A stretch of DNA of 64,000 bases, from NCBI RefSeq assembly GCF_014192335.1, contig NZ_JACHXU010000008.1, positions 186,001 to 250,000 of the forward strand, given 5' to 3'. Shown here piece after piece: positions 54,653-63,814 of the stretch. This DNA comes from Aporhodopirellula rubra. GTDB taxonomy: Bacteria > Planctomycetota > Planctomycetia > Pirellulales > Pirellulaceae. The translations under genes were made by a program, and so were the position numbers. Below the pieces are notes generated by a model, which worked only from the letters and a program-made list of their open reading frames with translations, did not search any database and had not been told where the DNA came from. Position 1 is the first letter of the stretch, and each line of letters starts with the position of its first letter.

Positions 54653-55936
54653 TCAGAGAGCCTGGGCGGTTTGGTCGCGGCTGCATTTGACGGAGTCGAA
54701 GTCGACGGTCGCAAAGTAGTCCTCGAAGGTTTCTGCACGACGAATTTCCCGCACTTCACCGGCGTCACTGAAGAGAATCTCCGCGGAACGCAATCGTCCG
54801 TTGTACTGGAAACCCATCGAGTGGCCGTGAGCACCGGCGTCATGAATGACCAGAATGTCACCGACTTCGGTTTTGGGGAGTTCACGGTCGATCGAGAACT
54901 TGTCGTTGTTTTCACAGAGCGAACCGACCACGTCGACAGTTTGTTCAGCGGGGGCATCTTCTTTGCCGAGGACACTGATGTGGTGATAGGCACCATACAT
55001 GCCCGGACGCATCAGGTTGCTCATGCAAGCGTCGACACCGACATAGTTTTTGTAGGACGTTTTCTGGTTGATGACTTCGGTGATCAAGAAACCAAAGGGA
55101 CCCGTCATTGCACGTCCGTTTTCCATCATCAAACGGACCGGTGGAAGTGCCGAAGGAGTCAGTTTCGCTTCGTACAACGCTTGCACGCCACGCCCGAATT
55201 CGGCGATGTCGATTTCCTCTTGTTCCGGTCGGTAGGCGACTCCGATGCCGCCGCCGAGGTTAATGCATTCAACCGCGACGCCGGTTTGCTCGTGAATTTG
55301 AATTGCCAAATCGAAGAGCATTTCGGCGGTTTGCAGCAATGCGTCGACGTTGAGTTCATTGGACACGACCATCGCGTGAAGTCCGAATCGCGTAACGCCG
55401 AGTTCGGCGCATCTCGCGTAGCCTTCGAAGATCTGTTCGCGGGTGCAGCCGAACTTGGCCTCTTTCGGATCGCCAATGATGACGTTGCCTTGTCGCTCGG
55501 GACCGGGATTGAACCGGAACGAAACCATTTCTGGCATCTGTTCGAGTTGCAGCAACTGGTCGATGTGATGGGGTGTGTCGAGGTTGATGATCGCTCCGAT
55601 TCGGGCGGCGATCGCGAACTCTTCGGTGGTCGTGTTGTTGGACGTGAACATCACGTCGTGGCCGGTGATGCCGAGCCGTTCGCAGGTGATCAGTTCGGCC
55701 ACGCTGCTGCAGTCGGCGCCGCTGCCTTCTTCGGCCATGAGGGCCACGATATGCGGGTTCGGAGTCGCTTTGACCGCAAAATATTGCTGAAAGCCCTCGT
55801 TCCATGCGAACGCCGCGGTCAGATCCCGAACGCGTTGGCGAATGCCGTCTTCGTGATAAAGAACGAACGGGGTCGGGTGGTCGGAAATGATGCGGTCGAT
55901 CAAAGGGCGATCGAAAGGCAGTGTTTTAGCGGCCAT
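54653..55936 (-). CDS. lysA: Diaminopimelate decarboxylase
   Basis: A 427-residue PLP enzyme of the alanine racemase-like fold III, making lysine from meso-diaminopimelate. The PLP lysine is in YFAVKATPNPHI, followed by GSGADCSSVAELITCERLGI. HHIDQLLQLEQ and NLGGGIGVAYRPEQE carry the glycine-rich phosphate loop, and VVGSLCENNDKF supplies the second-subunit cysteine of the active site. ATG at 55936 fits the family; the frame is open for seven more codons upstream. A long antisense frame covers it but is a shadow. It lies between the polysaccharide-export and ferredoxin genes. Confidence 0.93.
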   Translation of the reverse strand: MAAKTLPFDRPLIDRIISDHPTPFVLYHEDGIRQRVRDLTAAFAWNEGFQQYFAVKATPNPHIVALMAEEGSGADCSSVAELITCERLGITGHDVMFTSNNTTTEEFAIAARIGAIINLDTPHHIDQLLQLEQMPEMVSFRFNPGPERQGNVIIGDPKEAKFGCTREQIFEGYARCAELGVTRFGLHAMVVSNELNVDALLQTAEMLFDLAIQIHEQTGVAVECINLGGGIGVAYRPEQEEIDIAEFGRGVQALYEAKLTPSALPPVRLMMENGRAMTGPFGFLITEVINQKTSYKNYVGVDACMSNLMRPGMYGAYHHISVLGKEDAPAEQTVDVVGSLCENNDKFSIDRELPKTEVGDILVIHDAGAHGHSMGFQYNGRLRSAEILFSDAGEVREIRRAETFEDYFATVDFDSVKCSRDQTAQAL

Positions 55937-56071
55937 GGGGTAACTTCGAGGATCCAAACCGAAAGAGGTGACACGTCAGACGTACCAGGAAGGATAGTCT
56001 CGGTGGCAAGTTTGGAAAACCGGAGAACGTGGCCGCCGGTAACGATCAGGCCCCCCCGCGAACGCCTCGGG

Positions 56072-58165
56072 TCAGTTGTTGTCGCCCAGCGAGAAGGAGA
56101 CCCCGCCGAATGGCACGATTCCGTAAATTCCTTCGGTAAAGACCTGTGTCACGAAGCGATCGAACAACCGGATCGGTGCTGGGGGGACGATGATCACGTC
56201 GCCGTCTTGGACCCAAATCTCGTCCGCCGGACGTGACGCTTTTGCGAGCAGAGCGGCACGTAGGTCGAGCACGGTGGAGAGCAATTCCCAATTTGGACCG
56301 CGTCGGAACACGACGACCTGCCGCAGGTTGGCTCCGGGGACATAGCTGCCCGCGAGGCTCATCGCACCGAGAACCGTGGTCGGTGCATCCATTTCGAAAC
56401 GACCAGGTGCCGCGACCTCGCCGAGGACGTAGACGTAGTGCGGAGCCTGCTCTTCGAGCATAACTTCGACCTCGAGCCCGGCACCGAGTGAGTCGTATCG
56501 AAGGTTGATCTCACGTTTGAGTTCGGCCATCGTCAAACCTTGCGTCGGGATCGCACCCAAACGCGGCAGACGCAAGGTTCCTTCTGGGGTTACCGTTTGA
56601 ACGGTTTGTTGCGGATTGAAACCTTCCGAACCGCTGATCGCCTCGCGGATTTGTCTCGCAACGTTACCGGTTTTGACCGGAGTGACGTCGATTGACGGGT
56701 CTGGATAATACTCTTCGTAGCGATCGTTGAGCAGGTCACGCAGTTGTTCGATCGTTTGACCGGCCGCATGAACTTGGCCAATGAATCGCAACGTCAGCGT
56801 GCCGTCGGGTTGAATTTCCAAACCCCGTTCGAGCGTACCGCGGGTCAAGTTTTCGTCCGCATCGGATTCGATCAACAGTTCGTCGCCGACAACTAATCGG
56901 TACGATCCGATGGTGCGGATCGTTTTGATCAAGAACGTCAGTTGCACTTGGTCGCCCGCCCGCAACCGGTATTCGGGCAACGGTGCCGATCGCGAAGGAC
57001 CGGCATAGCCGCCGGGGCCATAGAGATTGAACGGTGAACCTTGTGGGCATCGCCAGCATTGGCAGGACGCTCGTTCGCGAGTTCCCACTCCGACGCAAAC
57101 GCCGACTTTATCGCATACGCCTACACCATGACGGTCGACACAGCCGCCGCATGAAGAGCACGTGACCTGGGAAACAGGCATGTAGGGACGGTGACTCGCT
57201 GGCATCGGCCAACGCGCCATCTCATCTTCAACTAAACCGGTCCAAGAGGTGGCATTGGAATAGCGATTGTCGATCGGAGCGGAGAGTACGGATTGCGATT
57301 GGTCGTCATACCTTGTGTTATTTGCCGAATCGTTTCGGTCGGAGCCACGTGAGTCATCTTGGTCATCATCGAGGTAGTTGGCGCGATCGCTGTGGCGACT
57401 ACGCGACTGATTTCGGTTTGTGTCATCACGGTCACCGGATCTCGCGGGTGGTGATGACTTGGTCGCGGGTGGAGTCAATCGGTCGGCGCCCAATCGGCTG
57501 GGACGTTCGGTCGGTTTGTCGGTATTTCGCGATAACGGCGGTGGAATCTTGCGATCGGGGGCCGCAACGTCTCGGTCTCGTGGGTTGAGCGGCAAGAGCA
57601 GATCGTCCAAATCGCGATCCGGTGGGTCGAGCAAATCGCTCGGTGATGCGATGTCTTCGGTGTTTTTTGAACGCGGTACGGGAGGCGGCAACAGATCGTC
57701 GTCTCCGGTGTAATCGCTGGCACTGGAATCTTGTGTGCGTGGTTTGGTCGGCGTTAGTTTTGGAATCAGGTCAAGGGACCGTGACTCGAAACGAGCACGA
57801 GCTTCCGCTTTTGCTTTCTCTTTGCGAAGAATGTGTTCCTCGAGGGAACGGCGATACTCTTCCATCGGATCCGATGCACCGTTGTCGGCAACGTTGGTGA
57901 TCGGTGTGCTGGTGTTGGGTTTGGTTTGTTGAACGAAAGGGTTCGATGTCGGCGTGCTGGGCCGATTCAAACGCGGGGCAGGGAGCTCAGCCGATGGCGA
58001 ACCGGGGCCGATGAACTCTTGCGCGGAGGCCCGTTGGCAATGTGTCACGCCAACCGAAAACAGCGCGCAGCAGGCAAGCGACAGCAGACCGGTGAAAGAA
58101 CCGCAAGAGGCAGAGACAAACCGTGTTCGGTTGCACGAATTAAGATGAGTGTGTGTGCGCATCAT
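56072..58165 (-). CDS. Polysaccharide export protein (Wza/SLBB type) with Cys-rich insert
   Basis: A 697-residue protein. A signal-type stretch (LLSLACCALFSVGVTHCQRASA) leads into about 270 residues of Pro/Ser/Asp/Arg-rich disorder. At about residues 336-373 there are eight cysteines in pairs (CSSCGGC, CDKVGVC, CQCWRC), unusual for the family. The polysaccharide export domain starts near 395 (PEYRLRAGDQVQLTFLI) and includes GDELLIESDADENLTRG and IQPDGTLTLRFIGQVHAAG. A beta-grasp/SLBB part near 575-660 (VYVLGEVAAPGRFEM, VWVQDGDVIIV) ends it. It should form the outer-membrane pore for exopolysaccharide. The frame is open further upstream; I start it at the ATG at 58165. Confidence 0.85.
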   Translation of the reverse strand: MMRTHTHLNSCNRTRFVSASCGSFTGLLSLACCALFSVGVTHCQRASAQEFIGPGSPSAELPAPRLNRPSTPTSNPFVQQTKPNTSTPITNVADNGASDPMEEYRRSLEEHILRKEKAKAEARARFESRSLDLIPKLTPTKPRTQDSSASDYTGDDDLLPPPVPRSKNTEDIASPSDLLDPPDRDLDDLLLPLNPRDRDVAAPDRKIPPPLSRNTDKPTERPSRLGADRLTPPATKSSPPARSGDRDDTNRNQSRSRHSDRANYLDDDQDDSRGSDRNDSANNTRYDDQSQSVLSAPIDNRYSNATSWTGLVEDEMARWPMPASHRPYMPVSQVTCSSCGGCVDRHGVGVCDKVGVCVGVGTRERASCQCWRCPQGSPFNLYGPGGYAGPSRSAPLPEYRLRAGDQVQLTFLIKTIRTIGSYRLVVGDELLIESDADENLTRGTLERGLEIQPDGTLTLRFIGQVHAAGQTIEQLRDLLNDRYEEYYPDPSIDVTPVKTGNVARQIREAISGSEGFNPQQTVQTVTPEGTLRLPRLGAIPTQGLTMAELKREINLRYDSLGAGLEVEVMLEEQAPHYVYVLGEVAAPGRFEMDAPTTVLGAMSLAGSYVPGANLRQVVVFRRGPNWELLSTVLDLRAALLAKASRPADEIWVQDGDVIIVPPAPIRLFDRFVTQVFTEGIYGIVPFGGVSFSLGDNN

Positions 58166-58169
58166 AGAA

Positions 58170-59699
58170 TTACCAAAACAGGCGGCGTGCGGGCTGTGTC
58201 GGCGCGGTGGATGCCGATGGTGTGGGAGACCAGTTCTCAGGCAGCGTCGGGTCAACGATTTGGCCGACCTGAGTGGGCGGATTCACCGATGGACGTATGC
58301 CGCGACCGGTTGCGTTGGTGGGACGTGTCGCGACGCGGTACTGCTGCGCCGGTGGTCCCTGATTCGTCGCAGCGGCGGTCGCCGCGACCGAAGAAGCCAT
58401 GGCGGGCGGCACGTTTTGACCGGTTCGGGCGAACTCCTGTGGAGACATCATCCTCACGGGCAGCTCGCTGGGCAGTTGCTGCGAGGCGAGCTGTTTTTCG
58501 CATTGATCGACTAACACAAAGTCACCCGATTTAGCGGCCGCTTCGAGTAAGGATTCGACGCGTTGACGCGTGGGCGCGACTCGGACACTTTGCAGCAACA
58601 GTTCTTTTGCCGCGTTGGGGATCGATCGTTTGAGGAGCGTGCGACCGAGGTCTGCCGAAGCGTCGGCGTTCTGCGGTGCGATCTCAACGGCGGCGCGTCG
58701 ATACGTCAGCGCGAGTTCGGATGAATGCAACGCGGAGAATTCCGGTGGGGAATCGATCGAGCGTCCGGTGTTGGCGGCGAGTGTTTCCAGATCGGCCAAA
58801 ATCATCGTCGCCTCGGCGGCCAAGGGGCCACCGGACGTTGCATTGACCAACCGAGCCTGAGCGAATTGCAGGTAGGCATCAACGGCGCGAGCCGATGTCA
58901 GATGCGTCGTGCCGACTCCTTTGAGAACAGGCGTTTGATGAACCTCGATCAGTCTCCCAATCGCAGCGGTGTCGACCGGTCCGTAACGACCTGAAAAATC
59001 CATCGACTCACGAATCGCCACGAATGCGGTGTTTAGCTCAGTCGTGTAAGCGTTGTCGCCGTTTTGGGCATCACGCAGTGCCGCGATCGTTCGCAGGGTC
59101 TGCGTTGCGGCTTGTTTGGCCGATTCGGTGGCTCCACGTTGTGCCGCCCAATGGGCGATGCGGAGTTGTTCGACGGCGGCTGCGGCGAGTTGCGATTTAC
59201 GCGAACCGAGATTGATTTCGTCGGGTGGCGGTAAGGGGCGATCGGGTTGTTGAGCGGCCTCGTAGGCGGAACGTTTCGCGCTGGCACGTTTTTGAAGGAG
59301 GCGTTGTTGACGAATCTCGGCGGGCGTCGGTGGTTCCGGTTCAGGTTCGGGCGCCGGCGGAGTCGGGGGGAGCGCCGGAGCCGGTGGCTGGATAACGATC
59401 GTTGTGGATGTCGGAGCGGGTGATGCAACGACGCGTTCCGGGGGAGTCCATGGGATCGCCGTGTTCGATGTTGCTGGCAGTGCCAACGGGCGTGGGTGCC
59501 AAACGGAATGACCGCTCGACGGGACCGGTTCACTCGCTTGAGCGGTGGCGGTCGTCGTTGTCGACTTCCAGCCGTCACCGAACACTGTCTGAGACGTTGC
59601 CGTCAAATTCAGTGCGAGGGCCGCGACAAGAAGGCGGCCGGTCGATTTACTGTGTTGAATGTGCCCTGAAGGGCGGTGCCGAAGCATATCGCGATCCAT
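58170..59699 (-). CDS. Secreted Pro/Ala-rich protein with helical repeats
   Basis: A 509-residue protein I do not recognise by name. A signal-type stretch (LLVAALALNLTATSQTVFG) is followed by a Pro/Glu/Thr-rich linker. From about residue 150 helical repeats look TPR-like: QLAAAAVEQLRIAHWAAQRGATESAKQAATQTLRTIAAL and RRAAVEIAPQNADASADLGRTLLKRSIPNAAKELLLQSVRVAP. The last 110 residues are again Pro/Thr/Gln-rich. Its stop lies five bases before the start of the export-protein gene, so the two are probably translated from one transcript and may work in the same secretion pathway. Confidence 0.7.
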   Translation of the reverse strand: MDRDMLRHRPSGHIQHSKSTGRLLVAALALNLTATSQTVFGDGWKSTTTTATAQASEPVPSSGHSVWHPRPLALPATSNTAIPWTPPERVVASPAPTSTTIVIQPPAPALPPTPPAPEPEPEPPTPAEIRQQRLLQKRASAKRSAYEAAQQPDRPLPPPDEINLGSRKSQLAAAAVEQLRIAHWAAQRGATESAKQAATQTLRTIAALRDAQNGDNAYTTELNTAFVAIRESMDFSGRYGPVDTAAIGRLIEVHQTPVLKGVGTTHLTSARAVDAYLQFAQARLVNATSGGPLAAEATMILADLETLAANTGRSIDSPPEFSALHSSELALTYRRAAVEIAPQNADASADLGRTLLKRSIPNAAKELLLQSVRVAPTRQRVESLLEAAAKSGDFVLVDQCEKQLASQQLPSELPVRMMSPQEFARTGQNVPPAMASSVAATAAATNQGPPAQQYRVATRPTNATGRGIRPSVNPPTQVGQIVDPTLPENWSPTPSASTAPTQPARRLFW

Positions 59700-59937
59700 C
59701 GCTCTAGGTGAATTTCGTCCATGAAATACCGATTCTGTTATCGTCTGGTCTTGGCGGGCGACTCGACGTCAGAACGGCTGAAGATTGAAACATCACCCGT
59801 TTGGTGAAGTGTAACCCCGATCAAGCGGGCAACCCTGATAACCGGCACTGCTTTCCTGGTTGATAGGGTTTGCAGTTGGACGCCGGTTTAACGGCTACCC
59901 GCCGATCGCAGCGATTCTCTGACTTAGCAATGAACCG

Positions 59938-60141
59938 ATGAGTAAAAAACTACCCAAAAAAGCGATCTGTAAGTGGGACCGCAGCACGTTGGAAAACGCA
60001 TTGCCGCTTTTGGCCGAACAGATTGTGGACGCGACGCTCGTCTGTCGAAAATGTGGTCGTGCGGCTTCCGACAAACGTTTGTTGTGTAAGCCGGTGAAAC
60101 TGAAGCCGCTTCTTCCGATCCGCGATGAGACGAACCCGTGA
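59938..60141 (+). CDS. Small cysteine-containing protein, zinc-ribbon-like
   Basis: A 67-residue basic protein. It has CRKCGRAASDKRLLC after an N-terminal helix (ENALPLLAEQIVDATLV), giving a CxxC and one further Cys, which suggests a partial zinc knuckle. I do not recognise the family. Its stop overlaps the GTG start of the next gene by four bases (GTGA), which strongly suggests it is real and co-translated. Confidence 0.6.
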   Translation: MSKKLPKKAICKWDRSTLENALPLLAEQIVDATLVCRKCGRAASDKRLLCKPVKLKPLLPIRDETNP

Positions 60142-61688
60142 ATCCTAATCTGCTGATCCATGACGCGGCGACCTTCTCGTTGATGCGTTCCGAACAATCG
60201 CGTGGGTGCAAGGTTACTCCGGTCGCGATGACGGTGATCGCATTGTTAGTCGTTGCCGGGTGTGGTTCATCACAAACGCCGGTTTCTGGAAATGCTCAAG
60301 CGGTTGCCTCATCCAAGACTGGACAGCCCGGCACCGCGCGGCCGGATGTGGATGCGAAGACTCGTTTGCGGGAAGTCTTTCGTCGGTATCAAGTCAGTTC
60401 GTATTACGAAGATGACGGGGAAGTCGTCATTCACGCCCCAGCATCTCGAAACGGCTCATCGAATCGTGATTCTCGTTCGGCCGAGACCGAAACGGCTCCA
60501 CTGCGTGTTCACTTGGACCAGCATGAACTCGCAGTCGATGCTTACACGGCCCGTATCCGTGTGACAGTCGATGCGAGTTTATCCAGTGCGGGGTCGGCCA
60601 ACACGCGTGAAAACGTCGACATGACCGCATGGTTCGAGGAGCCGGAAAGTTCTCACTTCGACGCTCAAGTTTTAAAACAGCAATGGGAATCAGATGCCGC
60701 GGGCAGGTTGAGTCTGGAACGAGTGCTTCGCGATGAAGTGCTGCGTTCGCGTTTGTCCGCCGGACTCGCCGGGCCGCCCCCGCAACTCGAATGGCTGCTC
60801 GCGGATCGTCCGATGGAGAAACTGTTCGAACCCGACTCGCAGTTCCAATGGCTGGAGTCGAAAGAGATCGAACGTGAGTTGATGCATCGCATCGCGGTGA
60901 CTTCCGATCGTGAACGATTTGTCTTTTGGATCCATCCGGCGACTAGCCTGATCCGCCGCGTCGAGTTACCGGTTCCCCTCACAATAGGAGCGGGCCAAAA
61001 TGGGTGGTCGTTGACTCTCGAAATCAACGCGGCAACCTTCCAACCGCCGCGCAGTGGGCAGCGCTCCCAAACGATTTTTGAAGCCGAACCACGTTTTGCC
61101 GAAAAGTTCGTTCGCCAGTTCGTTCCCATTCCGCCACCGCCTCCGTCATCGTTACTCGGTCGTCGTTTCGATACGGACGATTTGCTCAATGCGAAGGGAG
61201 TAAAAGATCCCTCGAGGCTCCGAGCCGCACAATACATCGTGATTGCGATTCCACCGGACGACGACACGATGCTGCAGCGTTGGTTGTCCGCGTGGATGCA
61301 AACGTTGCCGTTGCTTTCATCGCCCGCGATGGGGCAAGTCCATCTCGTTACGGCACCATCAGATCGAAAGGTCATCGACGCCCTGCGGCAGTTTCCAACC
61401 CCGGTCGTTTCGGTGATCAATCCGGATGAGGTGTCTCAGTTGATACGCCAACTCCGATTGGGTGACAATGCGTTTGCACTATTGTCGACACCGGGGCGTG
61501 ATGGTGATCCTGGTCGGCTTTTGTTGACCGAAAGTGAGACCGATATCAGTACGATCGGCAACGCGATCGCGGTGATTCGAGATTCGATCTCAGGTGTCGA
61601 CGTCCCGAAAAAAATCCGTGTTGATTACGACGCTTTGATTCGTGATTACGAAGCCACTCTGCGGGCCAACTTAATATCGTTGCGGTGA
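60138..61688 (+). CDS. Probable lipoprotein of unknown function
   Basis: A 516-residue protein. A lipobox (LLVVAGC, Cys about residue 42) follows a hydrophobic stretch, so it should be lipid-anchored. The middle (AWFEEPESSHFDAQVLKQQW, RFVFWIHPATSLIRRVELP) resembles the LolA/DUF2092-type sandwich in outline. The C-terminal third (QYIVIAIPPDDDTMLQRWL, VHLVTAPSDRKVIDALRQFPTPVVSVIN) looks like an alpha/beta domain, possibly thioredoxin-like without its cysteines. The start may be the GTG at 60138 or the ATG at 60183, which puts the lipobox nearer the N-terminus. Confidence 0.65.
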   Translation: MNPNLLIHDAATFSLMRSEQSRGCKVTPVAMTVIALLVVAGCGSSQTPVSGNAQAVASSKTGQPGTARPDVDAKTRLREVFRRYQVSSYYEDDGEVVIHAPASRNGSSNRDSRSAETETAPLRVHLDQHELAVDAYTARIRVTVDASLSSAGSANTRENVDMTAWFEEPESSHFDAQVLKQQWESDAAGRLSLERVLRDEVLRSRLSAGLAGPPPQLEWLLADRPMEKLFEPDSQFQWLESKEIERELMHRIAVTSDRERFVFWIHPATSLIRRVELPVPLTIGAGQNGWSLTLEINAATFQPPRSGQRSQTIFEAEPRFAEKFVRQFVPIPPPPPSSLLGRRFDTDDLLNAKGVKDPSRLRAAQYIVIAIPPDDDTMLQRWLSAWMQTLPLLSSPAMGQVHLVTAPSDRKVIDALRQFPTPVVSVINPDEVSQLIRQLRLGDNAFALLSTPGRDGDPGRLLLTESETDISTIGNAIAVIRDSISGVDVPKKIRVDYDALIRDYEATLRANLISLR

Positions 61689-61857
61689 AATCGTGGTAGG
61701 TTACTGAATCACGACATCACTGCGACAAGGAACGGATCGAATGCAGACCGTTCTCGCACAGTGAATCCATGCACCGTAAAACAGCGTCCAGTTGAACCGT
61801 GCGTGGTGCTCGGTTTTGGCTTCTGGCTGGTTCGCAAATTGAACAGGATTCGATGCG

Positions 61858-62481
61858 ATGTTGGGACTTCTTCGCCTTCTATTTGGCACCAAAACGCCGC
61901 CCCGTTTGCAGGAGAATCCGGACTTGGTCTGGATGACCGAAGCGGGGAAATATGCAGGAATTCGGGCGAAAGTGGAGGAAGCGGGGCAGGGTGACGCGGC
62001 CGCGATACTGATCGTATCGCACTTCGACAATACGTTCGCGCAGATCGATCGTTTGCTGGCAAATTACAACGGTCCGGTTCCGGCAAAAGCGGTGAAAGCC
62101 AACGACCTGTCGCAGAGAACAACAACGGGCTCTCCATTCGAGGAGACGAGCACCATCGAAGTGATCTTTGCTGAACGCCATCCACTGCTTGAAGAAGACG
62201 AAGGGGCGGTTAAAGAGTTTGCCGACCAATTGCCGTGCCGGTGTCGGGTAACGCACTGCGTTTCATTCGAGGACGCGATAATGCGATCATTTGTCGACTC
62301 GTTTGTGGAGAACGTTATGTCGAAAATGGGGATGAAAGAGGACGAGGCGATTGAAAGTTCGTTAGTGAGTCGTCGAATTCGAGCTGTCCAAGAACAGAAT
62401 TCAAAAAACGTCGTCTCACGTCACAAGGCGAATTCGGCGCAAGAGTGGATTGACAAAAACGTTCGCCAGAATCGCGATTGA
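61858..62481 (+). CDS. Hypothetical protein, 207 residues
   Basis: I do not recognise this protein. It is soluble, with an alpha/beta pattern: AAAILIVSHFDNTFAQIDRLLANYNG, TSTIEVIFAERHPLLEEDEGAVKEFADQLPC and a C-terminal predicted coiled coil/helix (ESSLVSRRIRAVQEQNSKNVVSRHKANSAQEWIDKN). Two cysteines in PCRCRVTHC may bind metal. AGGA lies about ten bases before the ATG at 61858. An AT-rich inverted repeat (GTGAGAAA...TTTTTCAC) at 62492-62511 follows the gene and could be a weak terminator. Confidence 0.6.
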   Translation: MLGLLRLLFGTKTPPRLQENPDLVWMTEAGKYAGIRAKVEEAGQGDAAAILIVSHFDNTFAQIDRLLANYNGPVPAKAVKANDLSQRTTTGSPFEETSTIEVIFAERHPLLEEDEGAVKEFADQLPCRCRVTHCVSFEDAIMRSFVDSFVENVMSKMGMKEDEAIESSLVSRRIRAVQEQNSKNVVSRHKANSAQEWIDKNVRQNRD

Positions 62482-62599
62482 AAAGTCGTTGGTGAGAAAA
62501 AGTTTTTTCACTCTGGTGGCGACAGACCGCTAGAATGAATTTGGCGTCATGATGAGGCCCGGCCATAAAATGACCTCTCTTCTCTCGCAAAGAACGACC

Positions 62600-63814
62600 A
62601 TGAAATTCTTGCAAAAAATTGGTGTGATGTTTCTGCCCGTATGTCTCCTATGGGCCATTTCAGGGGCGAATTCGATGTTCGCTCAGGACATTAAAATCAC
62701 GATCGAAACTAAGCCGAAGAAGGTCGACGTTGTGTCATCAACCGATGGCAAGGAACCGTTTACGGGACAACGTCCTGCCGTCGATGTTGCCATCCTTCTT
62801 GATACGTCAAATTCGATGGACGGATTGATCAATCAAGCCAGAAGCCAATTGTGGAATATCGTCCAGGAGTTTGCGAAAGCGAAGAAAAGCGGAAAGACAC
62901 CTCTGCTGAGGGTTTCCATTTTTGAGTATGGGAATACACGTCTTCCTGCATCAGAAGATTATCTTCGCCAGGTCGTTCCGTTGACCGACGATCTCGATAA
63001 AGTTTCCGAAGCTCTGTTTGCTTTGAGTACCAGTGGTGGTGATGAATATTGTGGTTCCGTGATCACCGAGGCGATCAAACGTCTTGATTGGAGTAGTGAA
63101 CCTAATGCTTATATGGCAATTTTTATCGCCGGGAATGAACCCTTCGACCAAGGACCCGTCGATTTTCGAACCGCTTGTAAGGGTGCGATCGAAGACGGTG
63201 TCGTGGTTAACACAATCCACTGCGGGAATTATGACGCAGGTGTGCGAGGAAAGTGGCAGGAAGGTGCCCAGCTAGCCGAAGGGAAATTCCTAAATATTAA
63301 CCAAGACGAAAAGGTGGTGCATATTAAGACACCCCAGGACAAAATTATTATCGAGCTGAATGCGGCGTTGAACAAAACGTACCTTTGGTACGGATCCCAA
63401 TCGCAACGAAAGAGTTACGCGACCAACCAAACGGTCCAAGATTCCAACGCGGGAAGCGGTTTGAGCAGCCGCGCGGCGATCAAGTCGAGTTCGTTGTATC
63501 GCAACGTGGGCCGGGATCTCGTTGACACGTATGAGGAGGATGCGAGTGTCATCGAACAGCTCAAAGAGGATGAATTGCCGACCGAATTGCAGGGTTTGAC
63601 GGTCCAAGAGCGGGCTCGCCGGATCGCGGAGATGTCAAAACGGCGGGCGGAAATCAAAACCAAGCTGGCTGAAGCCAGCAAGCAGCGGGACGCATTCATT
63701 GCCAAAGAGCGGATGCAGCAGGCACCGTCCGCCGCATCGGCCACGCTCGGAGACGCGTTTTCCGACGCGATCGGCCAACAATTGCAACAGTCGGGATTTG
63801 AGGTCGGTCAGTAA
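62600..63814 (+). CDS. Secreted von Willebrand factor A domain protein
   Basis: A 404-residue protein. A signal peptide (LPVCLLWAISGANSMFA) is followed by a VWA domain: VDVAILLDTSNSMDGLINQ carries the DxSxS metal site, and FIAGNEPFDQGPVDF and VVVNTIHCGNYDAG match later VWA strands. The C-terminal 130 residues are a Glu/Lys/Arg/Ala-rich helical part (AEMSKRRAEIKTKLAEASKQRDAFI). VWA proteins bind partners through a magnesium ion. The frame opens at 62549; the ATG at 62600 matches the signal peptide. Confidence 0.85.
   Translation: MKFLQKIGVMFLPVCLLWAISGANSMFAQDIKITIETKPKKVDVVSSTDGKEPFTGQRPAVDVAILLDTSNSMDGLINQARSQLWNIVQEFAKAKKSGKTPLLRVSIFEYGNTRLPASEDYLRQVVPLTDDLDKVSEALFALSTSGGDEYCGSVITEAIKRLDWSSEPNAYMAIFIAGNEPFDQGPVDFRTACKGAIEDGVVVNTIHCGNYDAGVRGKWQEGAQLAEGKFLNINQDEKVVHIKTPQDKIIIELNAALNKTYLWYGSQSQRKSYATNQTVQDSNAGSGLSSRAAIKSSSLYRNVGRDLVDTYEEDASVIEQLKEDELPTELQGLTVQERARRIAEMSKRRAEIKTKLAEASKQRDAFIAKERMQQAPSAASATLGDAFSDAIGQQLQQSGFEVGQ

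Noticed and set aside
54620-56236. 538-codon open frame on the plus strand
   Set aside because: It is antisense to lysA, whose motifs are complete. The long open frame results from third-position GC bias.
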